The notes under the pieces were generated by a model that saw only the letters and a list, made by a program, of their open reading frames with translations, was not told where the DNA came from and did not search any database. A stretch of 64,000 bases of DNA from Ottelia alismoides (lineage: Eukaryota > Streptophyta > Magnoliopsida > Alismatales > Hydrocharitaceae), in contig JAZKJV010005553.1 in the NCBI GenBank assembly GCA_037367405.1, positions 1 to 64,000 on the forward strand, in the 5' to 3' direction. Positions 33,650 to 46,543 of this stretch are shown in pieces. The position numbers and the translations under genes were made by a program. Numbering within the stretch: the stretch's first letter is position 1; each line of letters opens with the position of its first letter.

Positions 33650-34700
33650 AGAAAAAGTGTCTCCCTTGTAGGTGTGTACCCAAAACTACATGGGTTAGAA
33701 TAGTCCACATTAATTACATGACCCAACTCTCAGCAAACATCTTAGCATGCACAATAACATTTTCACCGTAAAAATGTCCATTATGGAGAACCACCATATT
33801 CCTTGCCAACCACAAAGCCCACACAACAACTAAAATACTTGTTCTCTCATTCTCTTGGCCCCTTCTAACAGACTTTACATAGCCAATTGATTCCTAAAAC
33901 TAAAAGCTCATTGTGGAGTCCATTGCAATCGACATGTTACCAAAACTTGCACAAGCATTCACGGAGCTTGCACATGAAAAGTATAGGTGGTTTGCATTCT
34001 TGGTGTTCTCCAAGCAACGGGTACAAGTAGAGACCGTGTTCGGAAAAAACGAGCAGGCTTTGCCCCTGTCATCAGTCGACTACCATGTCCCAAAATTTTG
34101 CTGAATATCGATCGAATTTCGATTTTGATAAGTGACTGAAATTTGATCGGAATGGTCGGTATTTCAGCTAGATGGGTGTCCGATAGAATAAATATTGATA
34201 GAAATTTCGTTTTCGGTCACTGATACGGGACCAAAATTGATATTTATGGCAATGCCGACCATATCTTATAATCCATATAAACACCTTCGCCTGCATAGGG
34301 ATCTTTCACCGCCATAACCTCTCGCAGTCCATAACGCACCCCCCAGGATCATACGACACATGTCCCTTTAGGGATTTATAAGCATTATCGACAGAGAAAC
34401 TGCCATCAAACCATCTCCAACAATCACGCCCCTGTGACGGACTCTCATGTCCCTTCAAGCTCTCCAGCAACTTCAACATCTCATGAAACCGCTAGTCCGA
34501 GAAGTCAGAATGAAAAGATGGGAAAAATGATGTCCCATCCCAGATATCAACAATAGTGACATCAGCAACCAATGCCATCAACTAGGGAGATCTCTCAACC
34601 AACACTCTTTCTTTGACCACTCATCTCGTAGAAACGAAAACCTTTCCATCACCTAAAATAGCCCCATATATTGCTATCAATATGTTTAAATCTTTCTTCC
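33650..34700 (-). pseudogene. LINE-G, antisense L1 3' fragment
   Basis: On the minus strand 33900-33700 reads VVVWALWLARNMVVLHNGHF and YGENVIVHAKMFAES, and around 34000 CLENTKNANHLYFSCASS, the zf-RVT end of L1 ORF2. The 3' end lies at about 33650 with a T run (on the plus strand, agagaaaaagtg). A palindromic MITE-like segment interrupts it near 34085-34255. Upstream parts to about 34700 are degenerate. Confidence 0.72.
34085..34255. mobile_element. Probable palindromic MITE relic (atttcgatcg type)
   Basis: Core repeats atcgatcgaatttcgatttt and gaaatttcgttttcggtc are self-complementary and resemble the MITE at 18778. Ends catgtccc and ggcaatg are only loosely inverted. The candidate duplication tcgactac/ccgaccat matches at five of eight bases, so the boundaries are uncertain and the copy is old. 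Confidence 0.4.
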
Positions 34701-34779
34701 AGACTGTTATTAGTTGGTGTTAGAGGAAAGATCTTGTCCTTGATGAGTATATTCTTCGGTCGTCTTCGAATGATTATTC

Positions 34780-35510
34780 ACGTATTCCATTTATGGAATG
34801 GACAATGATTACAATGGGAAAGAAGGATGGCAAACTTGCTGTTATAAGTCTGAAGGAGATGAATTTCGTGCTCGTCCAAGTGAGGCATTTAGGGTAATGG
34901 CTCAAACCTACTTCGCTGCTTGGTGCGAAAGATTTTTGATCTCACCCGGTTTCCGTGATCATGCATGCTTGATTAGATCGCCGTCGATGGTGTATTATTT
35001 GCTCGTCGTTTCTTAGAGTGCGACCATCGTTAAATTCGTTGTTGGGCTACGACTATGGATTTAGGTTCTGGCATGATGACTAAGATGATGAGCATTTGTG
35101 TGAATGGCCCTCGGCTATTTGCTCTGACTATGGATCATGAGGTTCGAGTTGGTAATAGTTAGGTTGGTGGGACTTACATCTCGTCGTTCAGATTGGATCT
35201 ATGATTTCTCTGACCAAAGCCCGAAGGAGTTGATATCCTTGATTAGTTCTCTCATTGGTTGTGACTTGCCTTCATATGGGAGTGACAATTGGGCCTGTTT
35301 TTATGGTAGTTTTTCTGTTAAAATGGGGTAATCTTCCATGAAGAACGGTTTTATGCAGAAAATGTTGGTTAGCATGCAAAAGCTCTCTTTGGTATTTGTA
35401 ATATTAGTTGGCTACATAATATTGTAGAATTGTACTTTTAATCATGTGAATAAATGAAGTTTTTGGATGCGTATCTTCATGATGAATATCCTTTATATTC
35501 TAAAAAAGGC
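34780..35510 (+). pseudogene. LINE-H, internally deleted L1 3' fragment
   Basis: 35137-35331 ends in YDFSDQSPKELISLISSLIG and YGSFSVKMG, the L1 segment just before zf-RVT. The next sequence reads RFYAENVG and HAKALFGICNISW, which belongs to the far C-terminus, so the zinc-finger part has been deleted. The region from 34780 to 35036 has an unrecognised 72-codon frame. A ctaaaaaagg tail lies near 35500. Confidence 0.6.
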
Positions 35511-35587
35511 TAAACATGAATCCTAAACACATGGCTAGTTCTCAATTATTATAACATACAAATTTGACATTTTTGTTATTTTTTACT

Positions 35588-35746
35588 TGTTAGTAGTATA
35601 TTCTGTGGTTTAACGAATATTCTTGTAACCCCGCCAGGGACACTTATGTATTTTGTCCTTTTCCCTCTCTAGGGTTTTGTCCTATATAAGGACCCCTAGA
35701 CCCCTTGAATAAAACATGCTCTTTCATTCTCTCATCGTTCTCTACA
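35588..35746 (+). repeat. Copia-1 5' LTR
   Basis: 159 bp, starting tgttagtag and ending ctaca. A TATA box cctatataag lies at 35691-35700 and a polyadenylation-like aataaa at 35708-35713. A primer-binding site follows directly at 35747-35758. Confidence 0.93.
35691..35700 (+). promoter_or_regulatory. Copia-1 LTR TATA box
   Basis: cctatataag, with gaataaa about 13 bp further on. The same arrangement is found in the Copia-2 (41029-41037) and Copia-3 (55124-55133) LTRs, as expected for the pol II promoter of an LTR. Confidence 0.6.
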
Positions 35747-35758
35747 TGGTATCAGAGC
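35747..35758 (+). other. Copia-1 primer-binding site
   Basis: tggtatcagagc, complementary to the 3' end of plant initiator tRNA-Met, immediately follows the LTR. It primes minus-strand DNA synthesis. Confidence 0.88.
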
Positions 35759-36409
35759 ATCAATCCTAGACCGGTGTTCTGACCTAATCCCACCACCGCC
35801 GCCATCCCCGATCTCCTCAGCAACTGCACCCTCCCCCTTCTCCTGCGGTTCCACGTCATTCCAACGGCCACGTGCCGCCCCGCTTCGCGGCGGCGTGCTA
35901 CACGACCCAACGCTACCCTGCAACCCTGCGACTTCTCGTCGTCTCGCGACCCCTCGGCTCCCTGCATCGCCCTAACACCCCGCGCGACCCCACGACCTGC
36001 ATCGCCTTGACGCCCCATGTGACACCGTGCCCTGCTCCTCGCCGCCTCGCGAGCTCGCGACCCCTTGCCGCTCTGTGCCACCTCATGCGTTTCCGCACCG
36101 AACCTGCTACGTTGCCCTGATGCCCCGTGCGTAATCCCTGCTGCGTCGTGCGTGATCCCTGACGCCCTACGCGTAATCCCTGCTACGCGAGACCTCATGT
36201 GATCCTTGTACGACCCTGCAATGTGTGACCCTCTACCCCGTGTGGCCTCTGCCTTGCTCCGTACGACCCTCTCAAGCAGGACCTCTCATTGACGATCGCC
36301 TCCCGTTGAAGCCAAACCTCTGATTTGATGCTCTACTAGGCCTACATGATACGTAAGACTGCAAGGAATATCTATGTCAATTTTTTCCCTCTTGACCTTT
36401 GCGGCCACC

Positions 36410-37260
36410 ATGATGTCTGTAGAACCCAAGCCCCTGTACCCAACTTCTTCTGTGATGGTCCATGGCACTTCTATCAAACTCAAGGGTTCAGAGAACTATA
36501 TGCTATGGTCTCAATCCTTCAAGGTATTTATTGGTGGCCAGCGAAAGAACTACGTTCTTACTAAAGATCCGTCCAAAGAAACAGAAAAGGATTATGATAC
36601 CTTGTATGTAGACAACTTCCAGGTGATTACTTGGATGACCAAAGTGTCAATCCAAACATAGCCTCCAATCTTCTCTAAAAGGAAACTGCAACGACAATGT
36701 AGGAGAGCCTTGAGAATACGTACTCCCAGAAGACAACCAAGTCCAGACTCTCAGATATCTATACACGGAGTTGGTCTGCAAATCAAGGAGATACATCCTT
36801 GGTCGAATACTACCGACTCTTCACAGGATTGTTTGAGGAATTTCTTATCTTCCAATTGTCTTGTTGCGACAAACAGATAGGAGAACATGCATAATGGCAA
36901 GTGTATCGATCTTGTCAGGTCTACATCCACGATACACGTCGGTAAAGGATCAGTTTCTAACTGTTGCAGCTTTACCCTCACTTGAGACCATCTTTGGTCG
37001 ACTACAAGAACTTGAGTCTTCTTCACCCTTTCTGTCTGCTAAGACTACAACACATTTTGCCCAAGGATGCTCGACCTACCAAGGGGGATACAGTCGTGAT
37101 TTTGGCCGTGGTCGAGGATGTGAGTTTGGACGAGGGCGTGACTCAGGTCGCTTCCGTGGGCGTGATCTTACTTCCACCCGCTATCCAGCATGCACACGTT
37201 ATGGACGCCTGAATCATCCGTCAGAACGCTGCTGGGCAAAGTTTGGCATGCCTCCCAATG
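36410..37260 (+). pseudogene. Copia-1 Gag, broken
   Basis: The ATG at 36410 sits in gccaccatgatg, a favourable context. The product starts MMSVEPKPLYPTSS, then IKLKGSENYMLWSQSFKVFI, the usual Copia Gag N-terminus. A stop follows SIQT at 36659. Later parts run in other frames up to a Gly/Arg-rich stretch (GRGRGCEFGRGRDSGRFRGR) and a zinc knuckle at about 37186-37230 in which the second Cys is Tyr (CTRYGRLNHPSERC). A long GC-rich untranslated leader precedes it from 35760. Confidence 0.82.
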
Positions 37261-37479
37261 CCAACAATGCTTATGAGTCTGTCTTATATGATGACACTTA
37301 TGATACTGTGGACACCTCTCGTGTCCAGTGTTCCAATGACAGTCAGACTTCCTTTACTGCATTTGAGTATGCTCGCCTTCGCCAACTGTTACAGACCTCT
37401 GCCAGTGACAGTCCAGCTTCTGCTACTACTGCTAGTTTGGCCACTACATCAGGTACAATTGCCAGCTCTGCTTCTACAT

Positions 37480-38777
37480 CAGCTCTTGCATGGATGGATC
37501 ATCGACTCGGGTGCCTTAACTCATCTGACGAGAGAAGGTAGTCTTCTCACCTCATCACGATCGTCTTCCATTGTCTGTTCGTGTTGTTAATGATGCTCAT
37601 TCACCTATTACTACTGTGGGTACCATGGAGTTTTCTTCCAAACTCCGCCTAACTAGAGTCCACTGCACTCCTGACTTTCCTCTTAACCTATTATCTGTTC
37701 ATAAACTGTGCACTGAGCTTCACTGTCCAGTTATATTTGATGAGTTTTGATGCTATTTTCAGTACATCCAGACGAGACAGATCTTTGGTGGGGGACATGA
37801 GAAGAACGGTCTTTATTATCTTGACATCCCTCTTAAATCTAGTTTTGCTGGTGCTTCGTCAATCTCTACTGATCCTCTTCTCCGGCATCGTCGTCTCAGT
37901 CATCCGTATGCCAAAGCTCTCTCTTTGATGTTTCCCGAACTCTCTATGCTCAAACCTTTTGAGTGTGAGGCATGTCAGTTGGGAAACATCATCGAGCGTC
38001 ATTCCCCTTTCGTACTGAGCCTCGTCATGAAGTCCCTTTCTCCTTAGTGATATATGGGGACCTTGTCCCTTTTAACTCTAGTCCATTGTGATATATGGGG
38101 ACCTTGTCCGGTCCGTACTATGGGTGGACATAAGTATTTTGTTGTTTTTGTTGATGATTATAATCGATCTTTCTGGGTCTATCTTCTAAAAGAGCATTCG
38201 AAGATTAATAAAATTGTCAAAAATTTCTTTCATTATGTCAAGGATATCTTCTCCTCTTGTATACAAATTTTCCGTTCTGATAATGCCTTGGAATTCACAC
38301 ATGACCTAACAGATTTCTTTGTAGCCAATGGAACCATACATCAAACTTCTTGTCTGTATACGTCCCAAGAAAATATGATAGCGGAAAGAAAGCTTAGACA
38401 TCTTCTAAATATAGTCGTTCTCTTCTCACTCAAATGAAAGTTCCCAAAACCTATTGGGGAGACGCTGTTCTCACCGATGTTCACCTTATAAACAGAATTC
38501 CATCTTCGAACCTTAATGGATCTACCCCCTTCTCTCTACTTTACCTAACTGATTCACCCTTTCCTCTTCCCTTGTTGGTTTTTGGATGTGTGGCTTTTGT
38601 TCATAACTTTCACACTACATACAAGCTTTCTCCTCGTGCAATCAAATGTGTCTTCCTCGGTAATTCTCGTACTCAAAAAAGCTACAAGTGTTATGATCCG
38701 ACTGGTCATCGCTATTACATTTATGCAGATGTAACCTTTTTTGAGCAAACTGGTTTCTTCAACCAGTCTGTTACAGA
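37480..38777 (+). pseudogene. Copia-1 protease and integrase, broken
   Basis: Near 37497 one frame reads WIIDSGALTHLT, the aspartic protease active site. The GAG-pre-integrase region follows (LLRHRRLSHPYAKAL, CEACQLGN). 38054-38437 is the integrase core: VHCDIWGPCP, FVVFVDDYNRSFWVYLLKEH, FRSDNALEF, then YTSQENMIAERKLRHLL. 38434-38777 continues with YWGDAVLTDVHLINRIPSS. A 21-bp piece (gatatatggggaccttgtcc) is duplicated at 38048 and 38091, breaking the frame. Confidence 0.88.
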
Positions 38778-38992
38778 CATGGATGGCCATATCGCGATAT
38801 ATTAGTGATATATCGGCGATATATTGGTATCGACAGGTCACCGATATATCGTCGATATGTCCGATACCGGGTATCGACAAGCAAAAAAGGCGAGATTCGG
38901 TCTGATGTCGGTGATATGGCATCGATATATCGCCGATATATCGGCGATATATCGGTATCGACATGGTACCGATATCGATATGCCGTTCCATG
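38778..38992. mobile_element. 215-bp CGATAT-palindrome MITE, copy 2
   Basis: A perfect 8-bp duplication gttacaga (38770-38777 and 38993-39000) flanks catggatggc and gccgttccatg ends. The interior is self-complementary (cgatatatcgccgatatatcg and cgatatatcggcg). Size, ends, core and TSD length match copy 1 at 7006-7221, so the two are one family. It interrupts the Copia-1 polyprotein between integrase and RT. Confidence 0.92.
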
Positions 38993-39088
38993 GTTACAGA
39001 TATCCCTCTGGATCTTCCACCTCCACCCATTGTCTATAAATGAAGACAAATATCTCCACCACCATACGTTCCTTTTCCTGTTTCTTTC

Positions 39089-40781
39089 TTGCAGCCGTCT
39101 ACAAGTATCCCCTCCACTGATGTCCCAGATGTTCCCCAAGATCTTCCAATAGCTCTTCGCAGAACTAATAGGCAATGTACTTCTCATCCAATGTTTCATT
39201 ACACTTCTACTGCTGGTTTACCTTGCATTGACATACGATATGTAGATGCTCTCATGGCTATTTCAATTCTGAGAGACCACCATATCGGTTTGCATGATTC
39301 AGGATGGCGAAAGGCCATGGATGAAGAGATTGATGCCTTGATTTCCAAGGGGACGTGGGACCTAGTGTAATGTCCAGAAGGGACTAGACCTATGGCATGT
39401 AAATGGGTCTTCACGACCAAACAATCACCAGATGGGTTGATTGACAGGTTGAAAGCTCGTCTTGTAGCAAAAGGCTTCACACAGACATATGGTGTGGATT
39501 ACTTTGAGACATTCTCGCGCGTTGCACGTATGGGGTCAATAAGGATTGTTCTTTCTGTTGCCACTAATAAGGCATGACCTATCTTTCAGCTAGATGTGAA
39601 AAATGCGTTCCTATATGGCAATCTTGATGAGGAAGTATACATGAAACAACCTCGGGGTTATAAAGTCGAGGGGGAGTGTTTATACCGACTTTGTAATGCC
39701 ATATATGGCCTAAAGCAGAGCCCAAGGGCATGGTTCGACAGACATACTGCAGAGATCATCACTCTTTGCTTCCAGAGAATGACCTCGGACTATTCTGTGT
39801 TTGTCAGAAGACGAACAACTGGTACTGTTATACTTGCAGTCTATGTGGATGATATGGTTATCACAGGGGATGATGTTGAAGGGATACTGGAGACCAAGGC
39901 CTTTCTCCAGAAGGTCTTTGTTACCAAGGACCTTGGTCCACTACGTTATTTCTTGGGCATAAAAGTATACGCACTACAGAGGGTCATCATCTCTCACAGA
40001 GGAAATAATGTCCGGACATCCTCACTGAAGTCAGATTACTTGGATGCAAGACCGTTAGCATTCCTGCAGACCCTAAGAAATACTTCACATCCTCTGATCC
40101 TGTCTTCGAAGATGTTACTCGATACAGAAGCATAGTTGGGAACTTCTTTATCTTACTGTCACCAGACCTGATATTTCTTATGCAATGAGCAGAGCTAGCC
40201 AACACGGAGAAACATTGTTACAGTCACCGGTAGGATATTCTTCAGATTTTGCAGTACTTGAAGGAATCACCAGGGTGTGGCCTCTTTTATGGGGCAAATG
40301 GGTACGCTGATGTTATTGCATATGCTGAGTATGCAGGTTCATCAGAGGATCGACGCTCCACCACGGGCTATGCTATGATGGTTGGAGGAAATCTTGTTAT
40401 TTGGAGAAGCAAGAAGCATACTGTTGTATCTACGTCCAATGCAGAAGCAAAGTACATGGCGATGGCTCAAGCTACCTGTGAGATCACATGGCTATTAACT
40501 TTTATGCAAGAACTTAGTATTGCCGTCCTACTCCCATTCCACTATACTGTGACAATAAATCTGCTACATATATTGCCACAAATCCTGTGTTTCATGAGCG
40601 AACCAAGCATATAGAGGTTGACTGCCACTTTATTCGTGATGTTGTCCAGATTGGGAAGATTACTACTCGCATCAACACAGATCTTCAGCTTACAGATGTA
40701 TTCACAAAAGCACTACCCAAGAAGCGACTTTTCTGGATTGTATCCAAGTTGGACATGACTGATAAATATGCTCCAACTTGA
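39089..40781 (+). pseudogene. Copia-1 reverse transcriptase and RNase H
   Basis: Frames follow in order: 39089-39370 (WRKAMDEEIDALISKGTWDLV), 39392-39577 (KWVFTTKQSPDGLIDRLKAR), 39596-40135 (DVKNAFLYGNLDEEVYMKQP, YGLKQSPRAWF and the catalytic YVDDMVITGDD), 40249-40614 (RNase H-like TTGYAMMVGGNLVIWRSKK) and 40587-40781 ([16 protein letters not shown], ending at the stop before the polypurine tract). Stops at 39368 and 39576 and a frame change near 40000 inactivate it. Confidence 0.92.
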
Positions 40782-40788
40782 GGGGGAG

Positions 40789-40941
40789 TGTTAGTAGTAT
40801 ATTCTGTGGTTCAACGAATATTCTTGTAACCCCGCCAGGGGCACCTATGTATTTTGTCATTTTCCCTCTCTAGGGTTTGTCCTATATAAGGACCCCTAGA
40901 CCCCTTGAATAAAACATGCTCTTTCATTCTCTCATTGTTCT
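40789..40941 (+). repeat. Copia-1 3' LTR (last 5 bp at 54390-54394)
   Basis: Starts tgttagtag after the polypurine tract gagggggag (40780-40788). The Copia-2 element begins at 40942. The final ccaca of this LTR is found at 54390-54394, directly after the second gttct duplication, so the LTR is complete across the insertion. Confidence 0.93.
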
Positions 40942-41085
40942 TGTAGAGATATTTATATGTTCTATGTACCTTTTCTGCTATTTTTACTTTCCTGTTTCCA
41001 TCTTATGTAACTTACCCATAGGCATTCTCTATATAAGAGAGCCTAGGGTTCTCTGGAATAAACAAATCATTCTCTTATTCCAACA
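40942..41085 (+). repeat. Copia-2 5' LTR
   Basis: 144 bp, starting tgtagagat and ending ccaaca. A TATA-type ctatataagag lies at 41028-41038 and gaataaa further on. The primer-binding site tggtatcagagc follows at 41086-41097. From 41098 to 41366 is a CT-rich untranslated leader. Confidence 0.93.
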
Positions 41086-41366
41086 TGGTATCAGAGCCAA
41101 TCTAAAACCCTAGCCGCCGCCCACCCCCCTCTCCCTCTCTCGCTGTTGCCGCCCCCTCCCTCTCTCACCATCATCGCACACCTTCCCCTCCCTCTCTCGC
41201 CACTGCCGCCTTCTCCCTCTCTCCGCTGTCGCCCACCCCTCTCTCTCGCCATCTCTTGACCTATGGGTTTGAGTGCATAGGTCTACATATGCACTCAAAT
41301 CCTCAGATGTTTCTGTAGACATTCATTTCTTGGTCTACAAAACCCTAGTTCTATATCTCCGGCAAG

Positions 41367-42174
41367 ATGTCAGACAACATGGTCGACATGGCCTCCATAG
41401 GCGCTTTCAAAGGTCTAGCGTCCATTGTCAAGATGGATGGAATGAACTATGAGCTCTGGGCTATGCAGTTCATGAGTCTCATGAAGTCAAATTGTAAAAA
41501 GCACATTCTTATAGAAGAAGAGCCAGCGGAGAAAATTGGGGTTTATGCCTCATGGGAGGCCGATGATTCGTATGCCAAAGTCTGGCTTTCAGGTACACTA
41601 ACGATGGAGATTGCTAATAATGTACTCCATCAACCCATTGCTAAGGCGATGTAGGACATCCTTGCCGCAGCATACTCGCAGGTGCGGAACGAGATCAAGA
41701 TCCTTCAACTCCAGCATGACATATTTACTGTCAAGCAGAACGGACGGCTTCTTCATTCCTTGTATACATCTTTAACTTGGGATATTTGAGAAGCTCTACA
41801 ACATCATTCCCCTTACGGCGACTCCCGGGCAGTAGAAGACTTTTCAGAATGCTACCACAGTGGGGGTCTTACTAGCAGCACTTGACCATGAATATGATGC
41901 TGCTCGCTCGCAGATTCTTGCGGATGCTACTATTCCTCCAATGGAGGAAGTGTACCGTAGGCTCATTCGGATCAAAGTCCCGTCTACTGCTACTGCTCAG
42001 CCTCCTTCGACGATGGCGGCCTCCCGAGGCAAAGGAGCCTCTTCTTCGTTTCGTGGCCGTGGACCTCGTGGTAGAGGTGATCGCATCCGTCAGCCCTGCA
42101 CATTCTGTTATCGTTCAGGTCACACGGAGGATACATCTACTTTAAGCATGGTTTTCCGGCATCAGTGCGTATAG
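41367..42174 (+). pseudogene. Copia-2 Gag, broken
   Basis: 41367-41654 reads MSDNMVDMASIGAFKGLASI and KMDGMNYELWAMQFMSLMKS, with VWLSGTLTMEIANNVL. A stop at 41652 and a frame change follow. 41860-42174 holds an Arg/Gly-rich stretch (SRGKGASSSFRGRGPRGRGD) and a zinc knuckle CTFCYRSGHTEDT where the last Cys is lost to a frame change. The Copia-3 Gag (55674) is a clear relative. Confidence 0.88.
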
Positions 42175-42379
42175 CCGAGCACACTGCATCTCCACCTGCG
42201 CCTGATTTAGACCAGAGATTTGAGGAACTTGTTGCTGAATTGCGAGATATCATGCCTTCCATCTCTACATCATCTCTGGGAGGCAACTCTGATATAGCCT
42301 TCAGCCTCTGCCTGTACATCAGCCACGACTAGCACCTTAGGTAGTGCTTATGATTTTACTTCCCGTTATGGATCTGACA

Positions 42380-42737
42380 TTTCAGAATGGATTATGGACT
42401 CCGGCGCGACACATCATCTTTGCGAGGACAAAGATAAACTTACATCCTATAGAACGGTTCCACCAGGGAGAACTGTAGTGATAGCAGAACCCATTCCCCA
42501 TCATCGGATGTGGGGAGATTATTTAGATGCCTTCTATGTGCCTACAGAATGTGTTGCATGCTCCAGATTTTTCGATGAATTTATTATCTATCAGTCAGAT
42601 TACGAAGGATTTGCACTATCGCGCTATTTTTGATCCATTGTCTCTTGTTTTCAGGACATTCTTACGGACAGGGTGATTAGCTGTGGTCGTGAGCAGGATG
42701 GTCTTTATCGCATGGTCCGAACTCCCTATGCTGGCAT
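42380..42737 (+). pseudogene. Copia-2 protease and start of pre-integrase region
   Basis: The active site EWIMDSGATHHLCEDKDKL keeps its catalytic Asp (42394-42399). A stop lies at 42631. Further on, GLYRMVRTPYAG comes just before the Gypsy insertion. The reading continues after the insertion at 50960: joined at ggcat, the two sides align over 17 residues with Copia-3 without a gap. Confidence 0.88.
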
Positions 42738-45700
42738 TGTAACATCCGGGTTTCAACAAACCCGAATTCGACCCGAATAAAGTCTGAATAACCCAATAAA
42801 GTTATTGGTCAATATTAAACAATCTAAAATGATCTATTGATCGTGAATCAAAAGTCGTTCAGGTGAAATCGACTAAAAATCGGTCGCTTCGCAATGCGCG
42901 CCGCGAAAAGCCGCGACGCAAATTCGGAAACCGCAAAACAAACCGAGACCGTCATTAGAACCAATTCGACAAGACAAGACCAACGGAATCGACCGTTCGT
43001 CAATCGGAGGTCATTTGATATTTTAAATTCACAAAATCTAAACCCAAACCAAAAATCGTATCCGAAAATTTCGGGTATTCAAAACTCGATCGGAAGTATA
43101 TCAATATGGTACTCATATTGACCGTCGTTCGGAGACGATCAAAACAAGATATCGTGCATATAAATCCGAAACTCGACGGGCGCATACTGTCAACTTTTGT
43201 ATGTCTCAAAAAAAAATAAAAAAATATTTTTGAACTGTAGCAGAATCTGCTACAGCCAGCCGTTGATTTCTTTTTCCTACCCTTTCTTTTCTTTCCACTT
43301 GGATGTCCCCAATCCACACTTGTCAACCAAAGGAGATTCCCCTCCCTTATTTATACCTCCTTATTTCCATCGTTCTTTTTCCAACCTCTCCAAATCCCTC
43401 TACCGAGGACTTCCTTCCTCCTCTTTCTTCAGCCAAAGACTCCTGCTGGAAGTAATGTTGAGAAATGCAGAACCTGCAACAAGGAGCCTAAGGCTATCGT
43501 TCTTTCTTTGGGTGAGCAGCCACATCTACAACAGTTGTGCTTCCAACAACATGAAGATGCATGCGATTACTTCTCCCCTGGAGCTGCTCCTGCAGATAAT
43601 TCCATTTGAAAATTTATAAGGTACAACCCATGACCACTCCTCTTGCTGCCATCATGTTCTTGTGTAAGAGAAACTTTTCCTTATTGACATGCATGTAGTT
43701 CTGATGATATGATTCTCGCGTAGGATGCGAGAGATCCTGAGTTCAATTATTGGAATGCCTCGTTTAAAAAAAGATAGATATGATATGCACTAGAATTAAA
43801 TGTTTCAAAGTATAAAATTTAGGGAGGGGGGATCCAGGAGCTTGAACATAAGATCTGCATGCATTAAAAAAAATGAAATGAATGAGAAATTCGTTGGTTC
43901 CTTTTTCCTGTTTTGAAATTAGATTTTATGATATACATTTGATATAACCCTTACTGTTTTGGATTTCAGCTGCTTTAGATAACATTAAATAAGTCACATG
44001 TTTCTCACAACAAGATTTACTTGACAAAACAACAAAATCCTTACTCTTATTAGTTGATAACATTTCCAGCATTTTGTGCAATCATCCTATCAATTGGACT
44101 ATGTGACATGTGCAATTGAAGTAAATGTGCACTTTCGATTGTAGTATTCACTGTTTTATCTCGTACAGAAGTTGTTTGTCATAGATCTTAATTATAATCT
44201 TCTACCCTCAACATATTCGATAATGCACTTAGTTTATTCCACTTATAACATCCATGATGGGTTATATTTTTTTGTGTAAAAAAAATTAAAGTCTGAAGTG
44301 TCTGAATTTTTGTTACTCTGTTACTGTAAAATGGAGAAATTTTCTAAAAGTAAAAAAAAAAATTAAAAAAAATGTCAGAAGTCTGAAGTATGAAATTCTA
44401 TTAATGTACAGAATTGGGAAAATTCTTAAAAATTAAAATTTTTGATTTAAAAATGAGAGTTAAAGATTTAAAAACTCTGTTAACATATTTGAAGGATCTA
44501 AATTAGATTCATGTTGTTGTACAAAGATAATTAAATAATTAAATAAAAATCTTATGTATACAAATATACATATGGGTAATATTGGGTATTTGGATTGTGC
44601 ATAGATTACTGTTACAGTTCTCTTTTGATACTATTTCCTCTATTGATCATACTCCTAAGCATATTAGATGTTTCATTGGTTTTGGTGGATTATAGGCAAA
44701 TTGCCAACCTAGAACAATATGGAATTACACACTTCTGTCGATCTATGCCCTTATCTGACAACTAGTTTAGAATAAAGGTTAAGACTTATATATCAGTAAA
44801 AAAAGGTCAAACAATTGATAGCCGACATTTGATATATTTCACAGAGATAATAACAATATGTTCCTATATGTATTTTCCCTAATGAAGAATGAGTTGTATG
44901 ATAGTTATACATATTAAGTAAATACACTTTAAAAATTATGAATATATGAGAATGAATTTTATGAAAAGGTTATATATATATGGAATGAGCATGTAAATTA
45001 TCTCTCTAATCATAGGATTTTGACAAATCTTATGACTACCCAACCAATTCTACACTTGGTTCGTCAACTAAATAAACCTTATATATGGGTATGCTCGGTT
45101 AGTCCTCATACATTTTGATTAATATCAGAATCACTTTAGATTTCTACAACTAGTCAAACTGAGATCATTATAAGACAAATCAAAGATCAAGAAACATCTA
45201 TATGATTAACGAACATCAGTGATGTCATAAATTGTGCCGGTCACGGTACCCTTATACCTGACTGTGCGAGGGCGCGGTGACCCTCAACTGGGCGGAGGAA
45301 GGAAGCCCAGTTAGGGCAGCGGCCGCCAAGTGCGCGGGTCTAGGATCCCAGTCTTTTACACGGTTTTTACGCGAGCTCGCAGTGTTTTTGCGCCTCATTG
45401 GGATCCCGACTTTAGACCAGCTCCGGTGACCCTTTGTTTTAGGATACCCAGGCAGGGGATCCTTGATTTTTAGTTTTACGTACGAGCTCGTTCGCCCGTA
45501 CTAGTCGGGCAAGTTTCTAGAGCGACTTTTCTAGAGAGTCTCTCACCCGTCTCAGTGGCGTAGTTTGGGAGTAGACCTATCCCTCTATTGGACCGCGCTT
45601 CCAATTAGAGGGCAAGACGGAATAACCATTTGTAGGCTTCTTCACCGCTTGAGTTTACTTCGCCAACAGACTTGACGATTCTATATCTAGATCATCTATA

Positions 45701-46528
45701 TCTACATCTACATCATCCAGAATTATATCTGAAACATTGAAGTTAAGAATAGGAGAAGTTACGATCAAAAGTTGGGATTAGTAGGAAATAACTATTCTCT
45801 CTATCTAAGAATTTAATTAAATTAAGAGATCTTTCCAATCTTAACTTTTCCATTATCACTCACCAATGTGATCTCTGAAGAAAATGATATATGTGCTTAC
45901 ACTCATACACTCATGAAATACTCAACTACTATATAAATATGTCACATGTGGGAAATGTTGGGTTTTGGGACAAACATTTGGACGCTTACAAATAACCTGA
46001 AAAACCTTTTTACTTACGCAAGTAGATGTAAACTTTACTTTCCACCTTTTTACTTGCTTGCTTTTGCACATATTAAATGTCTAGTTATTTTTATAAGTAT
46101 TTGGGAGGTACCAGCAATTGCTGACGCTTCTTCTTTCCTAACGTGTTTGGCAGGCAAACAGGCTACAGTTTAGTAGCAGCTCAGTAACTATACATGCTTC
46201 CTGAAGATAGAGTATACACTAGACAGTATGAATTACTTTGACTGAGTTTTTGTTCAGATAGTGATGTAAATGCTATCTCTTTTGTATCACACTTTGGGAT
46301 ATATGTTGTAAAATGGAAGATCCTTGTACATGTTGTAAATTGATATGATTATTAATGAAAAAAATTTTGGTGCCATTTATCTCTTTTACTTTGTGGTTAT
46401 GTGATGGAAATGAATGTCATAATTGCGCGAAATTTTTTTTCTGTTTTTCTGCGACTTGTGTGATCTCATGTGAATAAAATATTGCGAATTTTGTCGTAAA
46501 CGGGTACCCGGATCCTGAGGGGTTCACA
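42738..46528 (+). repeat. Gypsy 5' LTR, 3.8 kb
   Basis: Begins tgtaac and ends ttcaca, with the spacer att and the primer-binding site following. Parts resemble chromovirus LTRs: 45230-45620 is GC-rich with ggtcacggtaccc and a gaggcgcggtgacc-like text, and the 3' part has a polyadenylation-like gaataaaatattg at 46475. The interior 43690-45230 is AT-rich and featureless. At 3.8 kb it is long; an undetected insertion inside it cannot be excluded. Confidence 0.72.
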
Positions 46529-46531
46529 ATT

Positions 46532-46543
46532 TGGTATCAGAGC
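46532..46543 (+). other. Gypsy primer-binding site
   Basis: tggtatcagagc, complementary to initiator tRNA-Met, three bases after the LTR end. Confidence 0.88.

Noticed and set aside
43690..45230. A separate insertion inside the Gypsy LTR
   Set aside because: AT-rich and unlike the rest of the LTR, but no terminal repeats or target duplication could be found.
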